Shown here piece after piece: positions 54,951 through 64,000 of a stretch of 64,000 nt of DNA. The DNA comes from Saururus chinensis (taxonomy: Eukaryota; Streptophyta; Magnoliopsida; Piperales; Saururaceae). A program made the translations under genes and the position numbers. The notes under the pieces are model-generated. The model saw only the letters and a program-made list of their open reading frames with translations. It was not told the origin of the DNA and searched no databases. How positions within the stretch are numbered: the stretch's first letter is position 1; each line of letters opens with the position of its first letter. Location: positions 29,505,753 through 29,569,752 of the forward strand of contig CP141149.1 in the NCBI GenBank assembly GCA_035235625.1, written 5' to 3'.

Positions 54951-57900
54951 ATTTGATCCAGTGCCCCATGAGCATTGGTGTGCCTTACCTTCGGAAAAGT
55001 CCATGGCGTCTAGTCACTCCCCGGAGGTTAAGGTGTTGCCCCAGTGGCATTCTTTTCTTTTTCGACGTTGGAGCCTATTAGTCGTAATGAGCTTCAGTGG
55101 TCGTTGATATGTGTACGATTATGTGTATGAGTGTGAGTACGACTGTATGTGTATGAGCAGGATTGTAAGAGTATGTATGAGCAGGACTGTAAGAGTATGT
55201 ATGAGCAGGACTGTAAGAGTGTGTATGAGCACGACTGTAAGAGTATGTGGAGGAGCACGACTGTAAGAGTATGGGTACGATTGTGAGAATATGTTTCTGA
55301 GTAAGACAGTAAGTATGATTTTGTGCAGACTGTACAAGTGAGGTCGTACGAGTCTGATTGTACGAGTAAGGTCGTACATGTATGTGTAAGCTGTGTGAGT
55401 GAGCATACAATTGTACGAATAAGGTCGTACAAGTATGTGTATGTTGTATGAGTATGCGTACGGTGGTACGAGTAAGTTGTATGACCCTGGATAAGGGTGT
55501 TTGTGTAAGTTGATTTGATATTTTGATTTTGGCACGATGGTGCCTTTGGTATGTCTGTGGCACGATGGTGCCTTTGATATGATCGTATGTGTATGTGCAC
55601 GATATGATTATATTATGTTGACTGCTTCATGTTTGAGTTGCATGACGCATGCATTTACGAACTTATGGAGTTCATCGTTTGGGATTTCCCCTACTGGGTA
55701 TTTTCCTACTGAGTATGAAAATACTCATTACCCTACTTTTTAGCCCCGTTGTACGGGAGGTTTTGCAGGTTGTGCAGAGAACTCATGGTGATGGACGCTC
55801 GTTTCAGCGGTGGATTGATTCCCGTTGACTCAGGTATCTGCTTGACTCTCTACGAGTTTATTTGTGCCACGATCTCCTGTATTGGGTGAGACGAGACATC
55901 ATGATGTTTATTCTAGACTTTCATTTGGATGAGTCTGTGGACTGTTTTTGGACTTGTACTCAGGGATGCCTGGGAGGGATTTGTATTTAAAAGTCTATGA
56001 TCATAGCAATTTATTCGTACATGTGTTTTCGAGTAGCGCCTGAGGATATTTGATTTGACAGTACGATGTTTAACCGTATGATGTTTTAAATTATAAACTG
56101 TTTATACAGGTTTTGATTTTTGTCGTTTTGACTCCGATTTATGGAAAAAAAATCTATGAGTTTTAAGAAAAAGGGATGAAAAATCTCGGGCGTTACACTC
56201 AAGGTCCAGATGACAATAATAATCTCAATCGCAAGACAAGTACGCAACTCGTCCCTTATATAATTCCACTTAACTAGACTCAACCCGGGGCGTGCACATG
56301 TTCCACACAAGAACTCAAATCGAAAACATGTCCTTTCGGACCAACCAAGTTTCGATTAATTCACTAAGCGATTAATCTAGCAAGCAATCTCAACCATCCT
56401 ATACAATTGATCAATTCCGATTAACCAACGGTAAAACCTCGTTCATGAAGTCCGATCCATGATGCATGATGTCATGATATTAAGCCAAACATAAACCATG
56501 AATTCCATTTACAAGACTGAACCCAACTCAGAGTGTGCACGTAAAAATACCTCTATGTCGACTCTAGTCCTCACGTCCCATACCATGAGTATTCGTGACG
56601 CCATAGAAGCAAATTTAACTAAGCACTAGTGCAACGAACCTTAGAGCTATCCATCGACAAAATGCGTCCCATACCACAAGTGTCTAATGGTTTCTCCTTG
56701 GCTGTTCTACACAGGACTAAATCGAAAACATGTACTTTCAGACCAACCAAGTTTCGATTAATTCAACGAGCAATTAATCTGGCACGCAATTTCACCACAT
56801 TACATCCAATCGATCAAATTTGACTAATCTCTATAAAGCCTCAATTGGAAATCTATTTTCATGATACATGCAACATGGTACATACGTGGGCAAGGCATAC
56901 CTGAATCCTAATTCATGATAAGTGCTCTCATCAGCCCCTCATGCATCATTCATAATCATAATATCAATCCTCATCATCATCATTAAACCCCACATGTGTG
57001 TGTACCTAGTAGAAGCACTTCACTCAATGCATATCAACATGTTTGAAATTAACTCACTACCACACTACACATGTGAATTAACATCTAATCATGAATTCCA
57101 GCGGAAATCATAGGAGAAGAATCATTGAAAATCATAACTCAAATCAAAGCTTAACTACAAGCTAACCACATATAAGATCATTCACTTCATACTTGAGTCA
57201 AGACATAACACTAACATTCACACATCAATTAACCACATCTTAACATGACATATTAGCCCATTAGTATGTTATAGCTCTACTAAAAATATACCTAACCATA
57301 GAAAATCAACCATTCATAACTTCAAGATGGTAATTCCAACATCATATAACCAACCACAAACCATTCCACATAACTTTAAATATATATACCACAACTTCTA
57401 ACATCAATATAATATTCTTCAAGTAGCTTATTATAGATCAAAACACTCCACATAAACATAAAAATGATATTTTGAAGTAGATATGTCGAAGTAAGCAACA
57501 TACATAAAATTGTCAAATCCTGTAGTGTAGCCGTTTTAACGCCCTACAGGGCCGTTCGATCGACTAAACAGGAAAAATGTCAAAACTGTAGTGTTGCCGT
57601 TCGAACGCCCTCAGGGTCGTTCTAACGCCAACAAAGCAGTTTTGGTCATCTTCTTCATTTCAATTTTTCAAACCAAAACTCCATTGATAAAACTCAAAAT
57701 CACCATCTAACAACCTAAATGCCATTAAAAGTCCACCATAACTTCCAGAATGCTAATCCACATCATGACAAGATAAAACCTTATGAAATCGGGATTAAAG
57801 ATTACTATTTACTAATCATGTCATTAAAGCACTAAATCAAGTAATTCCATTCAAAACAAACCACAAAATCAAGAGTTTTACTATAGGAAGACTGAAAATT

Positions 57901-58734
57901 TGAAAGTTCATTACCTTATCCCTTGATTAGGCTTAGGTTTGATGGTCACCCTTCTTGAAAACCTTACAAAGACATAGAGTTTGAATTAAACTCCATTAAA
58001 ACCGATTTAACATAGAAAACCCTAATCAAAAACTTAGATCTAGGGATTGTTGAACATAAAAATCGGATTTTTAGAGCTAGGGTTTGAAGTAAAGATGCAA
58101 ATTAGTAGTTTTGATATTTAAAAATAAATCAAAACAAAGGGGAAATGGTAGATCTAGAAGTGATTAAGGGAAAGGCTAGGATTTAGGGCTTAATTAGAAG
58201 GGACTTACCTTAAACACTTTCTAATCCGGGCCTAATTGGGGATTAGACCTAACCTCTCATTCTCAGCCTATTCCTAAAATGGGAAATGGCTTAGGTCTGG
58301 CCTTTTATAGTAGGTTTTGGGGTGTGCATGGGTAAATTGTGGGGTATGAATAGATAAATAGGTTAAAAATGGGTAATTTAGCTATTTGAGCACTAATAAA
58401 ACCTGAAAAAATTATGAAAATTTTTATAAGAGCTTTTGTTGATGTCTGGGTTAATTTGGTCTAAAAACCCAAATTTCAATAGTGGGGCCCACAGGTGGTC
58501 CCGCCAAACCCTAATTTTTGGAAAAATAGTAAAAATTAAAAAAAATCCCAAAAATTCACATTTGATTCAAAATCACTTAAAATCAGTATATGTAAAGTTG
58601 ATTTTGATTAAAACTATAAGAAACACCATCTATCTTTGAAACCACTGAATAAATCAGAAAACGTGTTAACCTCACGATAACTGATAATTAAAGTGAAACG
58701 AAAACCGGTTTAAGATTAGAGATCTTACAATTTC

Positions 58735-59544
58735 ATCTCTAAAACTTTTTAACTTGAAGTCAATAGCTGACTTGGTCTCCCAACGATTCCCACACTTAAA
58801 GATCCTAAACATATCCTATGCAACACATACATACAAGATCTTCATAAATAACAATAAAATCTAAGATATATTTTTGTAAATAAAAAACCTAAAGGCAAGA
58901 CTTAACATGGAATAAATAAATAAATAAATGTAGTTTTATATTTATCATCAACAAAAACCATAAATCTAATTAATTATAGGATGGTCCAATCAAATAATAT
59001 ATTCAACATCAAACAGTGGGTACCAAAGTCAAGTCTCAAACATTAGTAACCACATATTCACAATCACATAGAGAACTGAAACAATAAATCCTCAATACCT
59101 TAAGAGCATCATACTTCATAAGGGGGATTTCTACATAGAGAATTCATAAAAACTAAATGACATAACTACCAATTACATGGAATGAAAAAAAAACCACAAA
59201 CTTAAGTTTATTCTATTCAGTTTGTTATAAAGGGGGGTTTCTAACATTAAGTTGGTTTGCATGTCCAAAGTGGAAGTGTCCATAGCCTATGATAGTAATC
59301 ACCATCCCTTTGGCTATGAGTGAAGCAACATGTTCCCTTTTCTGACTCAATTTCCAATCTGCAATAAGGTAGGAAAAGATTTCATCATTGGAAGGAGAAG
59401 TATTCACTTTGCTACCTGTGAGTTAAGGATTTTGCAGGTGGCAAGTGGCAAGAAATGTTTTAAAAGTAGAAAACAAATTACAAAGCTACAGAAGATATAG
59501 GCAAGATGGGTCTTACCTTTATGCTAACAAAAAAGTGGGGAAGG
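58735..59544. other. Intergenic region between LTR B2 and repeat F copy 2
   Basis: AT-rich. At 59225-59425 on the minus strand a stretch reads SKVNTSPSNDEIFSYLIADWKLSQKREHVASLIAKGM. It follows a CAG acceptor-like site and lies next to repeat F, so it may be part of that repeat. It was not assigned to a family. Confidence 0.35.
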
Positions 59545-60163
59545 TCGAGCATGGTGATTTCGTATGACAATCTAGCAAATGAAGACGAGGTCCTTACCCT
59601 CTCAACAATGTCAATTCCTTTCTAAGTGAAAGATAAATCATATGAACCTAGCTAAAAGTGTGATTGACAAAAAAAAGCCTAACTAAAAATGTAAACTTTC
59701 TTGAAAAAATTACCAACCACACAACGTCATTGCAGAGAGGGCACTATTGAGGGTCAATGTGTGACAACCCAGATTTGAGGTAAGTTATGCTTTTGGAATT
59801 TTTATATATTATTAGAGCATTATTTTGAATGTGGAACCTTAATGAATGTTGTAGAACTCTAGAAACCGAACTTAAAGGTTTTTGAAACACTTGATTCGGA
59901 GGTAGTGGCCGTATGTAGCGATCGTGGAAGCGCTCATCTTAAGCGGGCATACGATGAAACTACGGTAAAACCTATCCTTGAGTGGTCTTGTTTCAAAGGG
60001 CTCGTCGATATGAGTCCATCGGTACCAAGAACGTACAATTCCAATATATAGGTAAAAAGAAAAAAAAAATATAATATTTTAATGTAGGCTGATGCAAGCA
60101 TTGTGTCAGCCTCACGTTGACTGCGTGACGCGCGATGTGGCACTGCGCTATTTGTGGAGTGCG

Positions 60164-60280
60164 GCGGGCCCGCGGGTCCACGCCGCGCGGGGATCCGCAT
60201 AGCGAGCAGATCTGTGTGGCCCGTAGCGCGGGCCACGCATGCGGACCGTGCGGTCCGCGCGACACGCGGAACCGCGTGTC
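60164..60280. other. Run of four perfect inverted repeats upstream of the LTR D promoter
   Basis: In 117 bases there are GCGGGCCCGC (60164-60173), GTGGCCCG/CGGGCCAC with a five-base loop (60216-60236), GCGGACCG/CGGTCCGC with a two-base spacer (60241-60258) and GACACGCGG/CCGCGTGTC with a two-base spacer (60261-60280). All stems are perfect, although CpG-rich sequence normally decays fast in plant repeats. They stand about 65-180 bases before the TATA box. LTR C has a similar GC- and palindrome-rich stretch in the same place. They may be protein-binding sites or a structural element. Confidence 0.6.
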
Positions 60281-60343
60281 ATGCGCCGTAGCACTGCGCG
60301 AACCCGCGCAACACGCATCGCGTGTCAGTTCCGCCCCAATCCC

Positions 60344-60350
60344 TATATAT
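60344..60350 (+). promoter_or_regulatory. TATA box of LTR D (TATATAT)
   Basis: CCCTATATATACCCC stands right after the GC-rich palindromic region and before an A/T-C-rich leader, the standard U3/R layout. The counterpart in LTR C is TATAAATA at 41626-41619. No test of activity is possible from sequence. Confidence 0.5.
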
Positions 60351-60789
60351 ACCCCATTTTTTCTACTTCACTATTCACTTCTACCTCTAGTAAAAACTTC
60401 TGAATCTCCATTCTGAACTGTTTTAAGTTCGATTCAACCCGTTTCAAAGGCGTTCTTAACTAAAGCGATAGTGCCGGATGCTGTGATGGGACCGAATTTT
60501 CTATATCAGCTCTCTACGACTGCGAACTTTTTACTCCGACCGTAAGGTAGGGGATCTTAAACTCTAGCTTATGCTATGCTTATATGCTCTAGTTTTTATG
60601 CGCGGTTTTATTTCGTTATGCTCATATGCTTGAGTTTTCTGAGAAATGTCATACGCATGATATGTTTTACATACCCTGAATTTTTGTGAGGGTATTTACG
60701 TTTTCCGAATAATTTTGGGGTTAAACCTTGAATTATAATATTTCTGGATACCTACCGAGGAAATGATCGGTATCTGGCGCGCGCATATA

Positions 60790-60819
60790 GGTATGGAGTA
60801 TCATGGGAAAACTCCTGCC
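60790..60819 (+). other. Predicted hairpin in LTR D
   Basis: GGTA-T-GGAGT (60790-60799) pairs with ACTCC-TGCC (60811-60819) around an 11-base loop ATCATGGGAAA, with one G-T pair and one bulged base. Loop and position match the hairpins of LTR A, while most of the stem bases differ. Confidence 0.45.
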
Positions 60820-61480
60820 TTCTAAGCTTCCTGTTGCCCCATGAGCACCGGAGGAACGCTGTTCGGTATCACGGCTCTGGATTTATCGTCATTAGACGAA
60901 TCGGTGGTTTCTGAAATTATTTCTAAAAAAATAAAATTATTATAATCTTTTGCTTAGCATGAAATTAGATTTTAATTCCACCTACTGATTATAAAAATAC
61001 TCACCCACCCACAGACTCTACAGGTAGTAAAATCAACACGGAGGGGTCAACCGAAGGATTATCTATTTAGTCTCTCTTAAATATTTTCTACCTCTGTAAT
61101 AATATATTTTTGGCATGTATGTTGAAATTCTATAATATGACTGCTCTACATGCAGTATATTCTGGACAAGGTCCTACTTTCCTGTTATGCTATATGTAAT
61201 ATTTTAATTGTGTATCAACTCCAAAATTTTTACGCCAACTTATTTTATGTCGATATTTTTTTGTAATCCGTACGATGGACCGTCACGTTCGGTTTCACGT
61301 GCGATGTAACACATGCCGAGTGAGATAATAATTATGCAAAATATGACGTATATTATTTTCTGACGATCGCCACACAATGAAACCATTGGGGGGTAGAGGG
61401 AAGACCGATGAATAGGGGTTTGTGACAATGGGCAGTAGCCTTGGAGGCTTGTTCAACAACTATGTATCCTCCAAGGGCTT

Positions 61481-62276
61481 TGAGCTCTTCAATGATATCT
61501 AGAGCTCTAGGCTTTGTCATTGCTGATCATATGGATCTTGCACTCTTTTGCCATCTCTATCACCGCCCTTGTGACCCCGCTCTCCCTGCAATTCTGTACC
61601 AGCGTTTTGCCTTGTCATCAACCAAACAAAAATTTGACCAGTCTAAACACCAGAAGAAACATTTCTGCTAAATCTGAAGCGATCGGGAGAAGCAATCTTC
61701 CAAAATTTTGCTACAAATGTGACGAGGTAATATTACCTAGTGATAGGGAGAGTGAGTCAAGGAGAGAAGCTACCTCTTTCCTCAATGGGGCTGAATTGGT
61801 GGCGGCAAAGTAGAGCCTACCTGTACTGGTAGTGGCGTTGACTCTCCATAAAGACCACATTTTTTATCCCTTTTCCCCTCTCCCCTTTGCAGGAGTTGAG
61901 GAAGACAAAAACGTTGGAACCAAAGGCTCCTCCATTGATGGCAGAGGAGGGAGGGGAAGAAAAGGCGCACTTGGTGTGGAGAAGCCGCTGATATTGAGAG
62001 ATTTGGTGGAGTAGAGGGAGGTGGGCGAAGGGACTACCAGGGGTTCTCCATGGCCAATGAGGGAAGAACTAGCGGCGGTGGAGGGACTCAAAAGGTAGAT
62101 GGGTAGCATAGTTGAGAGAAATGACGACTCATTTTTGGATGCGTGGAAGAGAGGATTGTTAGATTATAACTCGACGGTTGTTATAAAACTCACCCGCAGA
62201 AGCTCAGCCAACGGGTACCCGCAGGATAAGTGAACCCATATATATATATATATATATATATATCTTTTATAGACAA
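61481..62276. other. Region between repeat F copy 2 and a hypothetical ORF
   Basis: GC-richer than average, with gene-like texture on both strands but no recognisable protein. It may be the 5' part of repeat F copy 2, as the minus strand around 62110-61860 is rich in CTCC/CTTCC like 42980-43200. A (TA)n run lies at about 62238-62263. Confidence 0.4.
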
Positions 62277-62771
62277 ATGCTACAAGAATACGGTCAAATG
62301 GCGGAATCAGTCAAGGCCTCAAAAGAAAAGAAGAAGCGAATATACGGGAGGAGTGTGAGGCTGAGAACAAACAGTTTCTCTAGTGGACTTCGACTATCAA
62401 ACGACCTTGTTGAATCAAGGCCGGGATGCAAGGTAATTTTGGAGGAGACTGGGTTCTACCCAGTATACGATTGTGAGCAAATAATAACATACAACCCACT
62501 CCTAAATGTTCTAATAGTGAGAGGTGGGATGACTCACAAGAGGTGTTCAACATTCAAGAAAATATTACCCCTCATGGAGCAAGACATTGTACTTATCACG
62601 GATTTGAGGACAAAAGGAAACTCGTTGAAGTTGGACAATGGCAATGGGAAGGCTGCCCAATGTAAGACACTATTCTTTAAAAGGTTCTTCAGAGAGAAGT
62701 GGCCAAAAAAGAATCTCATTGAAGAATTTTCGAAGGAAGTGACAGAAAATTGGCATATTGTCTCCTACTAA
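62277..62771 (+). CDS. Hypothetical protein, 164 aa, no family recognised
   Basis: A single open frame runs from an ATG at 62277 to a stop at 62771, directly after a (TA)n run and before LTR E. The N-terminus is basic (KASKEKKKRIYGRSVRLR). The middle has a hydrophobic core (DCEQIITYNPLLNVLIVRGGM), and the C-terminus is again basic and aromatic (CKTLFFKRFFREKWPKKNLIEEF). No signal peptide or membrane segment stands out. Composition is unlike random AT-rich sequence, and its length is notable for the region, yet it has no visible partner gene. It may be a fragment of a longer gene or of a mobile element. Confidence 0.35.
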   Translation: MLQEYGQMAESVKASKEKKKRIYGRSVRLRTNSFSSGLRLSNDLVESRPGCKVILEETGFYPVYDCEQIITYNPLLNVLIVRGGMTHKRCSTFKKILPLMEQDIVLITDLRTKGNSLKLDNGNGKAAQCKTLFFKRFFREKWPKKNLIEEFSKEVTENWHIVSY

Positions 62772-62864
62772 GACTTAGAATGCTTTCCCATCTTGCACAT
62801 GGGAACCCTCAAATTATTTACACAGAATAACAAATTTGTCTCCCCATCTCTCTAAGATGCCTTC

Positions 62865-64000
62865 TGTAATGGCCCAAAATTTTAATGTTTTAAAATTCAA
62901 GCGTTTGTGCCCATAACGAGTTTTAAGGCCTAGTAATAGTTTTTTAAAAAAATTATCTATTTTGAGCTTTATTCGCTTGGAGGACCCCTAGGATATTTGA
63001 TAGGGCTCGGACAGACGAACGTATTGAGCCTAAGAACGTGTCAAAATAATACCGGGATAGTAGGCTATGACCTCGAGAAACGTGTTATGGGTGGGACCCA
63101 CATTGCTTTTGCGAGAAAACATACCCTTATGTAGTCTTGTTTCAAAGGGTTTGTTGATACAAGCCCAATGGTACTAAGAACACGCGATTTCGAGCGCCTG
63201 GTAAAAAGTTATGTCAAATTAAAGTTTTACTTTTCATTTATATTAAAAACAAAAATTAAAAAAAAATATTTGCATAGAGTTGGCACAATGGCTGATGTGT
63301 CAGACACAACCACTTAAAGCAGCAGGGTAAAGTGCCACATTGCGGTTGTTCAACTACTACAATGCGGCATTTAATTTTTGTCGCGTCAAGGCTAGCCTGC
63401 AGGAACCGGAATACCGGATGTGCGACATGTGTCACAAATCCGGAGGCCTTTTCAGCCTACAAAAGGAGAGGGATGGGGGAGGTTCAACTTGCCCCATCCC
63501 TTCCTTTTTTCCTTTCCTTTGTGTAACACGCATTTTTAAGGCTTAAACATACATTTCTTCACCGTTTCTCATCCATTTCTACCCATTTAAAAACCTATCC
63601 TACCTACTTTGAGAGTGCCCGACGTCATGAGAGGATCCATTTTTCGAGTTAGCAATTCTAAAAGGTAAGAACAACCCAGGGCAAGAGGAGACCCTATCCG
63701 CCACTCTCGGGCCGGAAGCAATGACTGTCTCAGCATTAAGGGAGGTTCTACCTGCCTCACTCGAGCAGGATGAGGAGATTATCCTAGATCTAGGGGAGTT
63801 TTTGCTTGCCTCACTGAAGTTGAAAAATGAAATCTTCTCTCAGCACGAGGGGAGGTTTTGTCCGCTACTCCTAAGCCCATGAACGAGACAAGGATTCGAC
63901 TGCCGGCCGTTACCTCGATCAATTTCAAGAACAAAGGGTAGGTGGTTTTAAGCTCTAATTCCGTGCTACGACTGGGCATTCTATTTCATAATTTATTCGT
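62865..64000 (+). mobile_element. LTR-like unit E, related to C and D, cut by the window end
   Basis: The left edge is TGTAATGGCCCAAAATTTT. Bases 63133-63205 match LTR D (GTCTTGTTTCAAAGGG, GGTACTAAGAACACG), and AGAGTGCCCGACGTCATG with TTCGAGTTAGCAAT near 63611-63656 match LTR C. The right edge lies beyond the window, so neither full length nor target duplication can be judged. Bases 63680-63960 contain loose repeats of a GGGAGGTTCTACCTGCCTCA-like unit. Confidence 0.6.

Larger units (their letters stand above)
51163..56197 (+). mobile_element. Solo LTR-like unit, family A, copy 2 (5.03 kb), inside B2
   Basis: The unit begins TGTAAGGTCCTTG and ends CTCGGGCGTTACA. The flanking 5-mers are CTCAG (51158-51162) and CTCAA (56198-56202), and B1 shows the uninterrupted site (GGATTCTCAGGGTCCAGATG, about 30060-30079), which confirms both edges. 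All parts of A1 are present in the same order: GC-rich modules (about 51470-53280), GCTAG-type and GAGAGCG-type short repeats, the hairpin, and the TACTCA box near 55722. The 165-base excess over A1 is mostly extra short-repeat units. No gag-pol; solo LTR inferred. Confidence 0.85.
50058..58729 (-). mobile_element. Solo LTR-like unit, family B, copy 2, split by LTR A2
   Basis: The two outer edges are flanked by the exact 5-bp duplication ATTTC (50053-50057 and 58730-58734). The left piece (50058-51162) and right piece (56203-58729) match B1 in order, and joined they give about 3.63 kb. Shared landmarks are CCCGACCCGAGCCGAACCCG at the left, the ATCCT/AGGAT hairpin, GCCGTTCGAACGCC in the middle and the CTTACA end. 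It lacks the 55-bp minisatellite of B1. Being the host of A2, it is older than A2. No internal coding region was found. Confidence 0.8.
59760..61374 (+). mobile_element. Solo LTR-like unit D (1.6 kb), inserted in repeat F
   Basis: The unit begins TGTGACAACCC and ends GATCGCCACA, flanked by the exact 5-bp duplication CAATG (59755-59759 and 61375-61379). The empty-site sequence in F copy 1 (about 43580-43590) confirms the edges. Inside, in order: a block shared with C and E (GTCTTGTTTCAAAGGG at about 59980), a GC-rich palindrome cluster (60164-60280), a TATA box (60344), a leader, a hairpin (60790-60819), GCCCCATGAGCACCGG (60836-60851) and TACTCACCCACCC near 61000. No gag-pol is present. It is younger than F copy 2. 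Confidence 0.8.
59545..61480 (-). repeat. Dispersed repeat F, copy 2, split by LTR D
   Basis: The pieces 59545-59759 and 61375-61470 are the reverse complement of 43503-43810. On the minus strand the left piece continues into AAG|GTAAGA near 59517 and reaches CTCACAG|GTAGC near 59420, a plausible intron of about 100 bases, so F may derive from a transcribed gene. The gene-like stretch at 61380-61640 (IIEELKALGGYIVVEQAS on the minus strand) may belong to it. Its identity is unknown. Confidence 0.55.

Noticed and set aside
59760-61311. LTR D ending at GATGTAACA (61311)
   Set aside because: The flanks there do not match; comparison with repeat F copy 1 places the end at 61374 with an exact CAATG duplication.

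Overview
The window reads as nuclear DNA of a flowering plant. Its three intact genes have GT-AG introns and belong to plant subfamilies, and the spaces between them are AT-rich and filled with large LTR-type repeats. The species cannot be told from the sequence. Three intact multi-exon genes are supported, each with splice sites that keep the reading frame throughout: a TMEM214/DUF2359-like membrane protein (1077-5978, +, 10 exons, 585 aa), a clathrin-assembly ANTH/AP180-type protein (7494-12629, -, 15 exons, 557 aa) and an SRPK-type SR-protein kinase (35081-39319, +, 4 exons, 553 aa). The first two are convergent.

The other gene-like remains are an F-box/FBA gene split by a frame change (22524-23472), a decayed MEKK1-type MAPKKK copy that keeps its introns (about 47272-48545), and an unrecognised 164-codon ORF (62277-62771). 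No tRNA, rRNA or CRISPR array was seen.

Most of the rest is LTR-type repeats that look like solo LTRs. They have TG...CA-type ends (TGTAA.../...TTACA), flanking duplications, and no recognisable gag-pol between or beside them. Family A is about 4.9-5.0 kb, with copies at 15834-20703 and 51163-56197. Family B is about 3.6-3.7 kb, with copies at 28520-32252 and 50058-58729; the second carries A2 inside it. The C/D/E group is about 1.6-1.8 kb, at 40510-42266, 59760-61374 and 62865 to the window end. A further unit, G, at about 27349-33617, is interrupted by B1. Four of these insertions have 5-bp target duplications that match exactly, and A2's differs at one base. A second repeat, F, occurs as two inverted copies (about 43500-43815 and 59545-61480). 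Comparing the two copies fixes the ends of D, which inserted into the second.

The LTRs have unusual internal organisation: a degenerate GC-rich module array in A, minisatellite blocks whose copy number differs between sister copies, a run of perfect inverted repeats just upstream of a TATA box in D, and small hairpins in A, B and D whose stems covary between copies. These structured segments are the least ordinary part of the window.
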